A program made the position numbers and the translations under genes. From Posidonia oceanica (Eukaryota; Streptophyta; Magnoliopsida; Alismatales; Posidoniaceae): 64,000 bases of DNA. The stretch covers positions 30,995,001-31,059,000 of the forward strand of contig JAZBRS010000023.1 of assembly GCA_037176725.1 (NCBI GenBank), written 5' to 3'. The notes beneath the pieces are model-generated. The model was not told the DNA's origin. It saw nothing but the letters and a program-made list of their open reading frames with translations, and searched no databases. Position 1 is the stretch's first letter. Each line of letters begins with the position of its first letter. Positions 39,801 through 46,170 of the stretch are shown here, in pieces.

Positions 39801-42800
39801 CAATGTTTCCAATGGATTGGACTTCATCACCTTCATCTTCTTTGATCTTCCTCTTTTTACCTTGAGTACACCACTTCAACATCACATTTGCAATAGTTGT
39901 TGTGGTTTTGGGACATTTTTTGACATCACCATAGCCTCCAATTAAATGCTCCTTTTGTCTTTTAATGCCACTCTTGGATTTCTTGCCACATAACACACAT
40001 TGCATTGTATTCTTATCACCAAGATCCAGCCACCATGCATACTTCCAACCGGGGTCATTAAACTTGGCTTTTCTTGATGGGTCATATGCTAGTATAGGAT
40101 CAATAGAGTCATGCACAACAAATACATTTGGATCTTCTTCAATTGATGGTGGTGGTGGAATATTATCATTTTCTTCTTATGACATCCTTTAATAACAAAC
40201 AACAAAAGAAAAAAGGAAAAAAAAAATGAACACTAGTTATGGGAAGATGAAATCCAAGATAAAAGAGAAAGTAGAAAGAAAATGCGAAAAAATGAGTATA
40301 TGAAGTTTACCTTGCAAATAGGGAGAAAGAAGAAGATGTGAACTCGTTGGAGAACTCCACCAAGATGGCCGAAAAAGCTGCCGAGGCCGCCGAAGGACAA
40401 AAGACGACCGAAGCAAGATGGAGAAGACACAGGTGCCACCGGTTTTGGATCCGCATATTTTAATAAAACACTTGGTGTGTAAACACCCAGCCAGTCGATA
40501 GCGCCTAGGCGGGTGCCTCAATAAGCTTGAACCAAATACTCCAACAAGCAGCATGAGGAATGGTGCGCACCAAACGAAGCCTCATCTATCTCGACATCTA
40601 TGAGCCAAACCATCAAAAAATTGCCACAAAATCAAACACCATATTTAGTTTTTCCATCAGTATCCTCCGAGAGTTCTTCGCAAACAAGCACTAAGAAAAA
40701 AGGTGATTCCAATCTTTAGGAGCAGATCCACAAATGACACATGATGTCTCCATCCCATGACCAAACTTCTTTCCTAGCTTAATTTAGAACACGATTTTTA
40801 GATCCACATGAAGAAATGCACCTTCAATGGAGATTTATCTTTCCAAATCCTTCTTTCAAATTTTAGGGTCTCAACTTTTGCCACTTGACACTTGTTTTCC
40901 ATAGTCAGAAGTCCAATTTTGAATTTCAAAAATATTAAAGTGAAAGGATCCTTTTTTCTTTCCCGCTTAGAAGGTGATGTGGAGAGGAAGAAGACAATAA
41001 TTTTATGAAGGATACTTTTTTCATTTATCATGTAAGGCTAAGTTTAACAGTAAAGTGTGTTTTGGTTCTCTTGTTTGGATGAGCTTTAATTTGGTTACTT
41101 TTTTAAGACATTCAATTTTCCATCTGCACAACATTCACTCATCTTACTTGTGAAATTCCTCTTAGTCACACTTCTTACTTTTAGCAAAGCCTAATAAAGA
41201 CCAATCTATGGAAGGAAGGGGTTTGTGCACATAAAAAGCACATTAATTGATTTAAAGGGAATTCAGTTTCCTATTGACCATCAACTCAAGATATTTGTAC
41301 ACAACAAAATGATTTGACATAAACCAATTCCACTACTTTTTCAAATATGTGTAAATATTATGAAATTCATTTCCCTATTCATCCCTTGAAATTTCACGGG
41401 AATTCACCCTCTTCTCTAATGAAGGTCTTGATATACTCAATTTTATTGAGTTTTGATTTTCACATAATTTATATTTGTTTGATACATAATGATTTTAGAA
41501 AATTTATTGTCTAATAATTATGAATAGTGATCTTTATTTTATATTTATAATATTTTATTAATTTATTTAAGAATATGTAATGATTATAATAGACTCTATT
41601 ATCAAACAATAATGTATGATAATGTTATTTTATTTTATTTTATTTAAGATATATAAAATTTTAATGAACTTTCTTATCATTAATTTTAATGAACTATCTT
41701 ATTGTCAAACAATGGTGTATGACAGTATTATATTTTATTATTTAAATAATAGGATAAATCTTATATTTTATATTCTAAGATCACTTTTTCTATGACATGC
41801 AAAAACACCAGGTAATGAGTCAAAGGGAAATCAAATTCCCTTACTTTCTAGGGAAACTCAATTCCCTTTAATTTCAGGATCCCAATTCCAGTCAAATTTT
41901 GTACACAAACAGGCCCTATGTTATCTAACTCTTATCAAGCTTGTGTATCCTAGTAAAGGTTCAAAAAATCATATTTAAGTGATTGTATATTTATATTATA
42001 TATAACCATATCCACAGTCTCAAATGTTAAGGTTAGATCTTGGCCATGCATGTCAAATTGTCAATGCCTGATACTTGTATCTACATCTACAAATCATAGC
42101 CTAATTTATCAACCATCAAATCTCAATAAATCACTGTCCTCGTGTCAAATATAACAAGTTTAAAAACTCGTGAGGCATGCAAAGAAGAAAATATTATTCT
42201 CCCTCTCACAACTTTGTAAGAATGTTCATATCTTAATCTTATAATTTTGTTGAACATGCAATTAACAAAATACTTACATAATGAACAAAGTGGTGCAAAG
42301 AGGATTTCTATACCAATAATTTGGTTGTGAAAGAAAATATCAATAACATTCCAAATATATATATAGACATAAAAATAGTGGACTTAAAAAGGAAATTTAA
42401 GATAATTAATAGATTAAATAAAAGACCAAGAATCTTAAAATAACCTGCATTGCCAAGTCACGTGTAGGCACTACAACTAAAGCTCGCAAGCATCTTATCT
42501 TTCTTGTAGAAAGCATCTGTACAATTGGTAAAACATAGGCTAGTGTTTTCCCACTTCCAGTTGGCGAATTAACACAAATGTCCCGTTCAGAGCCACCTGG
42601 TCCAATTGTAGTTTGCCATACAGCTAATTGCACAGGAAAAAGAGATTGATATCCCATTTTTTGCAAGGCATCTTCCAACCTGAGGTACACAATATATTCT
42701 TCACCAGCAAGAGGGAAGGGAATTTTGAATTGCAAACAAGAAACAAAGACTTCTTTAAGTTCTGGATTGCTATGTAAGTTCACCAATAAAACAAACATAA

Positions 42801-44478
42801 AAAACAATACTCCTTAATGAGGACGAATAGCCAATGACAAATCATAATAGAAGGCTGGATTTGTTTTGATGAGGAATTAAAATAACCATTTGTTCAAGCA
42901 ATGAAATCAACATTAGACAAATGACAATGCCCGTTTCTGCCTATTTTTTCGCTCTTCTTTTCTTTTGATTTTGGTTTTGGAAGGTGGATGAGGCTCATAA
43001 ATCATAACTCAAACTAGCAATGTTCATAATTCAAACTAGCAACATCAGAAAAGGGGAGATAATTTTATGCCGTTATCATTATAGGCAAAGAAGTTGAATG
43101 ACCATAGAAAAATATGCAAAACCAAATAACCAAGTCGTACTTAGATCAAAAGATACTAGAAGCTTTAACTATTAAACCTTGTAACTCATACGCCTCAAAA
43201 GGTAGTTTTATACATATATTATGTAAACCAGAACATTGAAGGTGTAGATGGAACTGAAGGCTCCTACAGTATAGAGCAGATTTAACTGGTCGGGAAACAG
43301 TAGAAGAAGAAAAAGAACATGAAGCACGTTTCACAAAATTAGAAGGCAATAATTTTAGTGATGTCTTAATTAACATTTGCTCGTAAAAACAAACTATTGA
43401 TGGATCCAGTTTCTAGATACTGCATAAAGTTTCAAGATCAAAATAAGTCCTATGATATTTATTAACAACCACCATTCGTATGGAAAAGCGTATACATAAA
43501 ATAAAAAAAAACCGATCACATCAAGATCCAACTAGCAAAAACGCAAATAATAAAGATGAATTAGTACCTGGGATCCAGGCAAGGAAGCTGATTGATGGGA
43601 CATTCCTTGAATATATCAATTTCCGAAGGCTTCCTCATCCAGTGCAATAGCCCTTGTCTTTTTAGTGACTTTGAATCCTGCAATTTATAAAATGGTCGTG
43701 ACTCATCATTCAAGAATCGTAAAACATTAAGAATACATTAAAAAATGCAGACCCAAATTATATGGTTGCTCCATTCTAACTTACCCTATTGACTAATAGC
43801 AAAAACCACGTCACAGATCAAAACGTCAGAACACCCAAAAAAATAATCATGATCTATGGTACATTCACATGTGCAGCAAGCTAGTAAAAAGTAGATTAAA
43901 GGGGGAGACCCCATGAAGGGTAAATTGACCGAACATAAAGAAATTCATGAAAAAAAACGAACTGATTACTACACAATTTCAAGCAAAAAGATACGTTTAG
44001 TCCATACTCCATACTGAATGAATTAAAAGAGAGAGCAGAAATCGTTGCTCTAGCAGACCTTTTCATCGTCGTCAGAGGAACTAGTACTCGTATCACTCGC
44101 CAACGCATTGAAGAACTCCTCGTCTGATTTAGATAGCTCCAACAACACATCCCCACCCCCACTGCCAACGGCACTCTCTTCCACCAAACCTTCCTTCCTC
44201 TTAGGATTCCGGTTCCTCTTGTGCCCTCTTGCATCATCCACTCCCACCACCGCAACATCATCGCAATTCCCCTCCACCTCCTCCTCCTCCCCACTCTTCT
44301 TCTCCTTCTTTTTCTTCTTCCTTTTCTTCACCTTCTGCTCCACGCGGACTTCGCGATCCTCGGATTCCTCCTCCTCCTCCTGCTGCTGTTGATGATGATT
44401 CTTCTGCTCCACGTCGTTTTCCTCCGATTCCTGATGCTTCCTCTTCTTCTTCCTCTTCCTCTCTTCCGACGGCGCCAT
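9779..44478 (-). CDS. RH1: DEAD-box ATP-dependent RNA helicase, RH1 type (10 exons)
   Basis: Assembled CDS, minus strand: 44478-44059, 43677-43568, 42679-42445, 36471-36217, 30719-30580, 24559-24382, 23350-23163, 22699-22495, 10021-9916, 9828-9779. All introns are GT-AG and all phases close, giving 628 residues. Residues 1-140 are a Lys/Glu-rich low-complexity extension. The helicase core follows: FPVQ near 191-194, motif I SPTGSGKT (215-222), PTRDLA, ATPGRL, motif II VDEVD (342-346), SAT (407-409), IIFTSS, TRGMD (530-534) and HRAGRTAR (555-562). Motif II is DEVD where RH1 proteins have DETD, a mild change. RH1-type proteins unwind RNA using ATP; a role in rRNA processing is suggested by family context only. 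The start is the first ATG giving a conventional N-terminus; an in-frame upstream ATG near 44570 would add about 30 residues. The C-terminus is short after the conserved EKLxELVES segment. No inactivating lesion was seen. The large introns hold nested transposons. Confidence 0.9.
9916..10021 (-). CDS. RH1: RH1 exon 9
   Basis: Encodes residues 578-612, [14 protein letters not shown] through LERLQP. It sits 12.5 kb downstream of exon 8, beyond a stack of three transposons. Acceptor ttgtcag|GTTAAA, donor CACTG|gtgatg. Reading through the donor instead would give an unrelated tail and stop near 9854. Confidence 0.82.
10340..10493 (+). repeat. 5' LTR of the outer Copia element
   Basis: 154 bp, starting TATTAGAG (TG changed to TA) and ending TTTTCCACA. 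By eye it differs from the 3' LTR at about 12 positions plus a 2-bp indel. The near-match primer-binding site gataccagagct follows at 10495. Confidence 0.9.
10590..10925. repeat. GC-rich ~32-bp minisatellite in the Copia leader
   Basis: Five clear and further degenerate copies of a unit like cgccgtcagcccctccaggg followed by ctctcctccag. It lies between the primer-binding site and gag. The overlapping open frames on both strands are by-products of the repeat, not genes. Confidence 0.8.
11131..14231 (+). pseudogene. Copia gag-pol pseudogene, 5' part
   Basis: Degenerate polyprotein in the order gag (11131-11845, [16 protein letters not shown]), CCHC knuckle ([14 protein letters not shown], 11847-11887), aspartic protease (DSGASSH, from 12052), GAG-pre-integrase (about 12420-12620), integrase (12620-13100) and reverse transcriptase (13547-14231). 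In-frame stops are frequent, for example near 11216 and 11330. The catalytic YVDD is YVDY at about 14151-14162. The nested Copia follows at once. Confidence 0.88.
14232..14376 (-). repeat. 3' LTR of the nested Copia
   Basis: 145 bp; on the plus strand it reads TGTTGAGATTAGGG to CTATATCTAACA. It differs from the partner LTR at about 7 positions. Confidence 0.92.
14477..17538 (-). pseudogene. Nested Copia pol pseudogene
   Basis: Minus strand, from right to left: protease with DSGASSHIA and GAG-pre-integrase with [17 protein letters not shown] (17538-16963), integrase remnants (about 16960-16140), reverse transcriptase (15813-15060, [20 protein letters not shown] and [13 protein letters not shown]), and RNase H (14740-14477, [19 protein letters not shown]). 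The YVDD motif is YVDI near 15320-15331. Almost no gag remains: only about 550 bp lies between the 5' LTR and protease. Stops and frameshifts are frequent. Confidence 0.88.
18084..18228 (-). repeat. 5' LTR of the nested Copia
   Basis: 145 bp, same ends as the partner at 14232-14376. The primer-binding site lies immediately to its left on the plus map. Confidence 0.92.
18234..20460 (+). pseudogene. Outer Copia RT/RNase H pseudogene, 3' part (split by a hAT element)
   Basis: Resumes exactly where the frame stopped at 14231: [12 protein letters not shown] from 18240, then [13 protein letters not shown], and RNase H segments at 18560-18790 and 20160-20370 ([20 protein letters not shown]). The hAT element at 18799-20151 interrupts the RNase H domain. 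It ends before the polypurine tract at about 20465. Confidence 0.85.
18799..20151. mobile_element. Non-autonomous hAT element inside the outer Copia
   Basis: 1,353 bp flanked by a perfect 8-bp duplication ATGCGAGA (18791-18798, 20152-20159). The ends are TAGGCCTGGCAATGGGTCGG and the reverse complement of TAGACCTAGTAACGGGTTGG. Subterminal arrays of gggtctagacccg-like motifs occur at both ends (18810-18960, 19990-20145). The centre (19140-19470) is CT-rich with no transposase. Confidence 0.9.
20475..20626 (+). repeat. 3' LTR of the outer Copia element
   Basis: 152 bp, from TGTTAGAC to TTTTCCACA, preceded by a polypurine tract and followed by the CTCTA duplication. Confidence 0.9.
20632..21347. 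other. RH1 intron 8, unassigned
   Basis: AT-rich intronic sequence. No coding signal or terminal repeat pair recognised. Confidence 0.4.
21348..21797. mobile_element. Tourist-like (PIF/Harbinger) MITE in RH1 intron 8
   Basis: 450 bp flanked by TTA (21345-21347, 21798-21800). Terminal repeats ACCCCTCTTTGG and the reverse complement of GTCCCTCTTTGG, extended inward by repeated ggaataa / ttattcc motifs. No coding capacity. Confidence 0.85.
22495..22699 (-). CDS. RH1: RH1 exon 8 (motifs V and VI)
   Basis: Encodes residues 509-577: [44 protein letters not shown] and LRKHE. Motifs V and VI are intact, including the arginine-finger HRxGRxxR. Acceptor aatgcag|C, donor GAG|gtgatg. Confidence 0.93.
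23163..23350 (-). CDS. RH1: RH1 exon 7 (motif IV)
   Basis: Encodes residues 447-509 (start [16 protein letters not shown]), with [13 protein letters not shown] and [13 protein letters not shown]. It ends with two bases of a Ser codon finished in exon 8. This is the first strand of the second RecA-like domain. Confidence 0.9.
23351..24381 (-). other. RH1 intron 6
   Basis: Holds no recognised transposon. A 61-codon minus-strand open frame at 23627-23812 does not join the helicase in any phase. An 18-bp motif, agaatagtatgtcaatac, occurs twice (about 24048 and 24107) within similar 60-bp contexts. Confidence 0.45.
24382..24559 (-). CDS. RH1: RH1 exon 6 (motif III)
   Basis: Encodes residues 387-446, with [25 protein letters not shown] and the end [10 protein letters not shown]. 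The frame has no ATG near its start, so ordinary ORF finding misses it; it was found by reading the frame between the acceptor aatgcag and the donor CTG|gtatgt. Confidence 0.9.
24661..25024 (+). repeat. 5' LTR of the deleted Gypsy element
   Basis: 364 bp, TGATGAAGATAGTATTG to GTCTCGCATCA. Both ends are recognisable in the 3' LTR. Confidence 0.82.
25264..25495. mobile_element. MITE-like inverted-repeat unit inside the Gypsy element
   Basis: About 230 bp bounded by ccatggtaccaaatgtcgac and an inverted counterpart (ccatggttttaaatgtcgg on the other strand). It is rich in cgacatgt-type motifs. The target duplication was not resolved. Confidence 0.5.
25986..27185 (+). pseudogene. Gypsy gag/protease and integrase-tail remnants
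   Basis: A retropepsin-like stretch of the plant Gypsy type is readable from about 26250 ([19 protein letters not shown]) to 26634 ([19 protein letters not shown], then [17 protein letters not shown]). The tail at 27075-27185 ([20 protein letters not shown]) matches the integrase C-terminal region, so the catalytic core between has been deleted. Several stops interrupt the frames. Confidence 0.7.
27543..27745 (+). repeat. 3' LTR of the deleted Gypsy element
   Basis: 203 bp, starting TGATGGAGATAGTATTG and ending CCCACATCG, where the 5' LTR has CGCATCA. About 160 bp of the LTR interior is missing. Confidence 0.8.
28009..29122. mobile_element. Non-autonomous hAT element in RH1 intron 5
   Basis: 1,114 bp flanked by a perfect 8-bp duplication TTTACAAG (28001-28008, 29123-29130). 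The ends TAAGCTTGTAAGTGAG and the reverse complement of TAGGGCTGTAATTGG are imperfect inverted repeats. Subterminal arrays of acccgttag/cgggtta motifs occur at 28020-28200 and 28900-29100. The centre is a CT-rich block followed by a small tandem array. No transposase. Confidence 0.85.
28560..28780. repeat. Short tandem array in the hAT element
   Basis: At least six spaced copies of gactaatctgtgttg-like units, separated by gatgataatata or ttggta spacers. Confidence 0.65.
29131..30579 (-). other. Remainder of RH1 intron 5 (3' side)
   Basis: AT-rich with several A-runs. I see no coding sequence or paired terminal repeats that I can support. Confidence 0.4.
30580..30719 (-). CDS. RH1: RH1 exon 5 (motif II)
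   Basis: Encodes residues 341-387. It begins VVDEVDRL, the Walker B / DEAD-box motif, followed by [12 protein letters not shown]. It is flanked by a 5.5 kb intron (with a Copia element) and a 6 kb intron (with Gypsy and hAT elements). Donor AGACG|gtaatt. Confidence 0.92.
30995..31252. mobile_element. Short non-autonomous hAT relative in RH1 intron 4
   Basis: 258 bp, with ends CATGCTTATCAAGGTGCC and the reverse complement of CAATGTCATCAAGGTGCC, both containing gcctaggtgcc-like repeats. Flanked by GTTTGGAC / GTTTGGTG (6 of 8 identical). Its ends resemble those of the larger hAT at 37148-40529, which could have mobilised it. Confidence 0.65.
31509..31670 (+). repeat. 5' LTR of the intron 4 Copia
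   Basis: 162 bp, TGTTAGAGTTATATACATA to AATCTTCACA. Confidence 0.93.
31685..34360 (+). pseudogene. Copia gag remnant, protease and integrase pseudogene
   Basis: A GC-rich leader (31685-32040) is followed almost directly by the zinc knuckle at 32370-32420, so most of gag is missing. The knuckle reads [17 protein letters not shown], three residues longer than the normal spacing. Then come a protease remnant ([11 protein letters not shown] near 32628, where DSGASSH is expected), GAG-pre-integrase ([15 protein letters not shown], 33000-33160), a broken integrase (33160-33780) and the linker to reverse transcriptase. Many stops. Confidence 0.8.
34110..35560 (+). pseudogene. Copia reverse transcriptase and RNase H pseudogene
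   Basis: Reverse transcriptase segments include [20 protein letters not shown] (from 34448) and an intact YVDD at 34694-34705, then [13 protein letters not shown] (34838). RNase H follows (35270-35536, [19 protein letters not shown]). Frameshifts or stops occur near 34208, 34290, 34360, 34798 and 35086. Inactive overall. Confidence 0.88.
35615..35776 (+). repeat. 3' LTR of the intron 4 Copia
   Basis: 162 bp, same ends as the 5' LTR, followed by the AAGGA duplication. Confidence 0.93.
36217..36471 (-). CDS. RH1: RH1 exon 4 (motif Ib)
   Basis: Encodes residues 256-340, from [14 protein letters not shown] through [10 protein letters not shown] to LEHLQYL. The insert with IKRPNFEMG and FDPEDL is characteristic of the RH1 subfamily. 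It is exactly 85 codons between two 5-6 kb introns. Confidence 0.92.
36940..37139 (-). pseudogene. LINE remnant, distal part
   Basis: Minus-strand sequence that continues the LINE reading frame interrupted at 40530 when the hAT element and one duplication copy are removed. Segments such as SCWKSLLG and [10 protein letters not shown] are readable but broken. Assignment rests mainly on contiguity with the zf-RVT fragment. Confidence 0.45.
37148..40529 (-). mobile_element. hAT DNA transposon in RH1 intron 3
   Basis: 3,382 bp with a perfect 8-bp duplication AACCAAAT (37140-37147, 40530-40537). The ends CAAGGTTATAAAGGCGCC and the reverse complement of CAAGCTTATTGAGGCACC form imperfect terminal inverted repeats, with subterminal gcctaggcg motifs. 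It contains a nearly full-length transposase on the minus strand and is inserted in an older LINE remnant. Confidence 0.92.
37510..40187 (-). pseudogene. hAT transposase (BED finger, DUF659, hAT dimerisation)
   Basis: Minus strand, from right to left: a leader with a stop three codons after the ATG at 40187; a BED zinc finger (40060-39890; [28 protein letters not shown]); a DUF659-like block (39220-38951; [36 protein letters not shown]); the hAT core (38812-38474; [26 protein letters not shown]); and the dimerisation region (about 38300-38150; [24 protein letters not shown]). An acidic tail ends at 37510. Stops or frameshifts near 39640, 39350, 38940 and 37950 make it non-functional, but every domain is present. 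Confidence 0.85.
40538..41031 (-). pseudogene. LINE (non-LTR) reverse transcriptase zinc-binding fragment
   Basis: Minus strand: [19 protein letters not shown] (about 40870-40798) is the start of the plant zf-RVT domain. It is followed in a shifted frame by [16 protein letters not shown] and a Cys (about 40760-40680), the C-x2-C...H-x-C finger. Plant L1-like LINEs end ORF2 this way. Truncated and broken. Confidence 0.72.
41032..42444 (-). other. RH1 intron 3, 5' side
   Basis: Very AT-rich. It includes attttattta runs (41470-41780) and scattered aattccctt/aagggaatt motifs (41250-41880) that may be a decayed MITE ending near acaaacaggccc (41908). Boundaries could not be paired. Confidence 0.35.
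42445..42679 (-). CDS. RH1: RH1 exon 3 (Q motif, motif I, Ia)
   Basis: Encodes residues 177-255: the FPVQ region, the P-loop SPTGSGKT, and PTRDLAMQ. The first position of motif I is Ser rather than Ala, as in other RH1 proteins. Acceptor tacctcag|G, donor ATGCAG|gttatt. Confidence 0.92.
42680..43567 (-). other. RH1 intron 2
   Basis: 888-bp intron between exons 2 and 3. No transposon or other feature recognised. Confidence 0.7.
43568..43677 (-). CDS. RH1: RH1 exon 2
   Basis: Encodes about residues 141-177, with [14 protein letters not shown] and [10 protein letters not shown]. This is the short RH1-specific segment before the Q-motif region. Acceptor attgcag|GATTC, donor CCCAG|gtacta. It ends with two bases of an Arg codon completed in exon 3. 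Confidence 0.85.
44059..44478 (-). CDS. RH1: RH1 exon 1
   Basis: Encodes residues 1-140: Met-Ala-Pro-Ser start, then runs of Lys/Arg and Glu and a short Gln-run, ending in Ser/Asp-rich sequence. This is a low-complexity, likely disordered, nuclear-type tail before the helicase core. The donor is AAAAG|gtctgc at 44058. The length is exactly 140 codons, so the next exon starts in phase 0. Confidence 0.85.
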
Positions 44479-44844
44479 GGGGGGCGGGGCTGCAGGGAGG
44501 GGAAGTGGAGAGGGGCTTTGGTGGGGTTTTTCGAACAAGACGATGTACGCCGTCAAGCTGTCGGGCATCGGGTCGGATATGGTCACCAAAACCCGTCGAA
44601 ATGAATGGGCTAATTGCATGCATCAGAGTTATGGTAGGCTATATTAATTATAGACATTCGAGGATGCCTTGATCATGCTTTGTCGAACATACTTGATTTA
44701 CCATCTACGGCATATCCATTCAACCCACCAAGAAACCATAATCGGAAGAAAAAGCAATAGCAGTACCACTCACCCTCCACCACCGAACCCAAAATCAGAA
44801 GAAACCCAAGAGACCCGAAAGAAGAAGAAGTGATACGGGAAAAT
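44479..44844 (-). promoter_or_regulatory. Probable RH1 promoter and 5' leader
   Basis: 366 bp between the RH1 start codon and the Pack-hAT element. On the plus strand it contains TGGGCT at 44606-44611 (site II-like, common in plant ribosome-biogenesis and housekeeping promoters) and an AT-rich tataattaatata tract near 44640-44650 (reverse strand). A donor-like ggtgagt on the minus strand near 44777 hints at a leader intron. All are inferences from motif alone. Confidence 0.4.
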
Positions 44845-45489
44845 CAGTGGCGGTGTTAGGAATTTTACATTATAGGATTATAGAAAATAGATTGTCAAAA
44901 TAGATACAAAAAAAAGTTATAACATTATAATTTAAAAATATGTCAACTTTAAAAGCCACTAATAGTTCATTCTTTAAAAAAAAAAAGACCATTTCAAAAA
45001 AAAAACTCCAACAAAAATTACAATTGTCTTCGACAAAGGTACATTTTTTTGAAAGCATTGCATGATTACTTCATTACTAATACTATCAAATACATCTTTT
45101 TCAATATAAGTCAGTAAATTATTATTCATTCAATCATCTTCCATTCGATTTCTCAATCGATTAGTAGATAATTAAACAAGTCGACAACAACAAGTGACAT
45201 TCCTAAATCCTAATAAACAATCAAGCAATCAAACAATAATACTTAACATGTAAAAAAACTCACAAACAATATCATACTAGAGTTGAAAATAGTACCTTCC
45301 AAAGATACTCTCGGTTAATTGTTTTAGTTCCCTTCTTTCTCGTTTTTGTTTTCTTTGCCTCCTTGACTTGCCTTTTTTTTTTCTTTGAAATTTCAATAAT
45401 TCCAATTTCCAAAGCTCGTTGGCAAATTCAAAGGCATGAGATAATGAGAATCACTAAATCAACAAGTGATTAGAAATTAGGTTGAGGAA

Positions 45490-45690
45490 TGGCGTCAAGT
45501 ACCTTGCAAGTTGCAAGACATTTGGATTCTTGAAGAATGGTCAGAGACCCTAGTGTTAAGGTCCCAAAGGCGGAGCTCGCTGTCCCAAGACCTAGAGAGG
45601 GCAAACTGGCTACCGGACAAGAGGACCACGTCCTGGACAAAGTGGGAGTGGCCGGTGAGACAACGGCAAGGAACATCGTAGGTTAGCAAG
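45490..45690 (-). pseudogene. RACK1-like WD40 fragment, copy A
   Basis: Minus strand, one uninterrupted frame: [37 protein letters not shown] and RVSDHSS. This matches the second WD repeat region of plant RACK1 / G-protein beta-like scaffold proteins (GH...WDGELRLWDL). It is a fragment of about 60 residues with no start codon of its own, best read as captured sequence rather than a gene. Confidence 0.82.
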
Positions 45691-45734
45691 TGGTGGTGCC
45701 GATGGAGAAGTCGAAGAGTCGGAGAGAGTCAGAG

Positions 45735-45950
45735 AGAGAAGAGAGAGTCAGAGAGTTGCAAGACGTTTGCAATTTTGAAGAATTGTCGGAGACCCTAGTG
45801 TTGAGGTCCCAGAGGCAAAGTTTGTCATCCTAGGACCCAAAGAGGACGAAATGGTCATCAGACAAGAGGACCACGTCTTGGACGAAGTGGGAGTGGCCAG
45901 TGAAACAACGGCAGGGAATGCCATTAGTTGCGGAAGTGGGGAACATCGTA
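45735..45950 (-). pseudogene. RACK1-like WD40 fragment, copy B
   Basis: Second copy about 245 bp from the first: [20 protein letters not shown], then a stop where copy A has Trp (GS*DDKLCLWDL), then NTRVSDNSSKLQ. The duplication arose inside the element, since flanking words such as gaccctagtgtt are also repeated. Confidence 0.8.
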
Positions 45951-46170
45951 GGTCGGAGAGTTAGAGAGAGAAGAAAGAGTCGGAGCTGTCGTGCCACCAA
46001 CTCTTTCACCTCCTTTAAGGATTTTCAACGGGATTTTCAATTAGAGTTTGGATTTTTACTTTTTATTGGGGGCTACTTGAAAAAAAAATACATAGTATAA
46101 CATTTTTTTTCAAGTCCAATGGGGGCAAAGCCCCCACTGGCCCCCACCCAAATCCGCCCCTAGGAAAAAT

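Larger units (their letters stand above)
44845..46162. mobile_element. hAT-derived element carrying RACK1 fragments (Pack-type)
   Basis: 1,318 bp with CAGTGGCGG at one end and the reverse complement of TAGGGGCGG at the other. Flanked by GGGAAAAT / GGAAAAAT (7 of 8). Near the left end the minus strand encodes MNNNLLTYIEKDVFDSISN and NEVIMQCF, the C-terminal tail typical of zinc-finger MYM-type-1-like hAT transposases in plants, so this is a deletion derivative of that family. The right half carries host-gene sequence. Confidence 0.75.

Noticed and set aside
41032..41930. Possible Tourist-like MITE ending in acaaacaggccc
   Set aside because: I could not find a matching opposite end or target duplication.
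44108..44672. Plus-strand Pro/Ser/Leu-rich frames opposite RH1 exon 1
   Set aside because: Mirror of the Lys/Glu-rich exon; the minus frame fits the spliced helicase.
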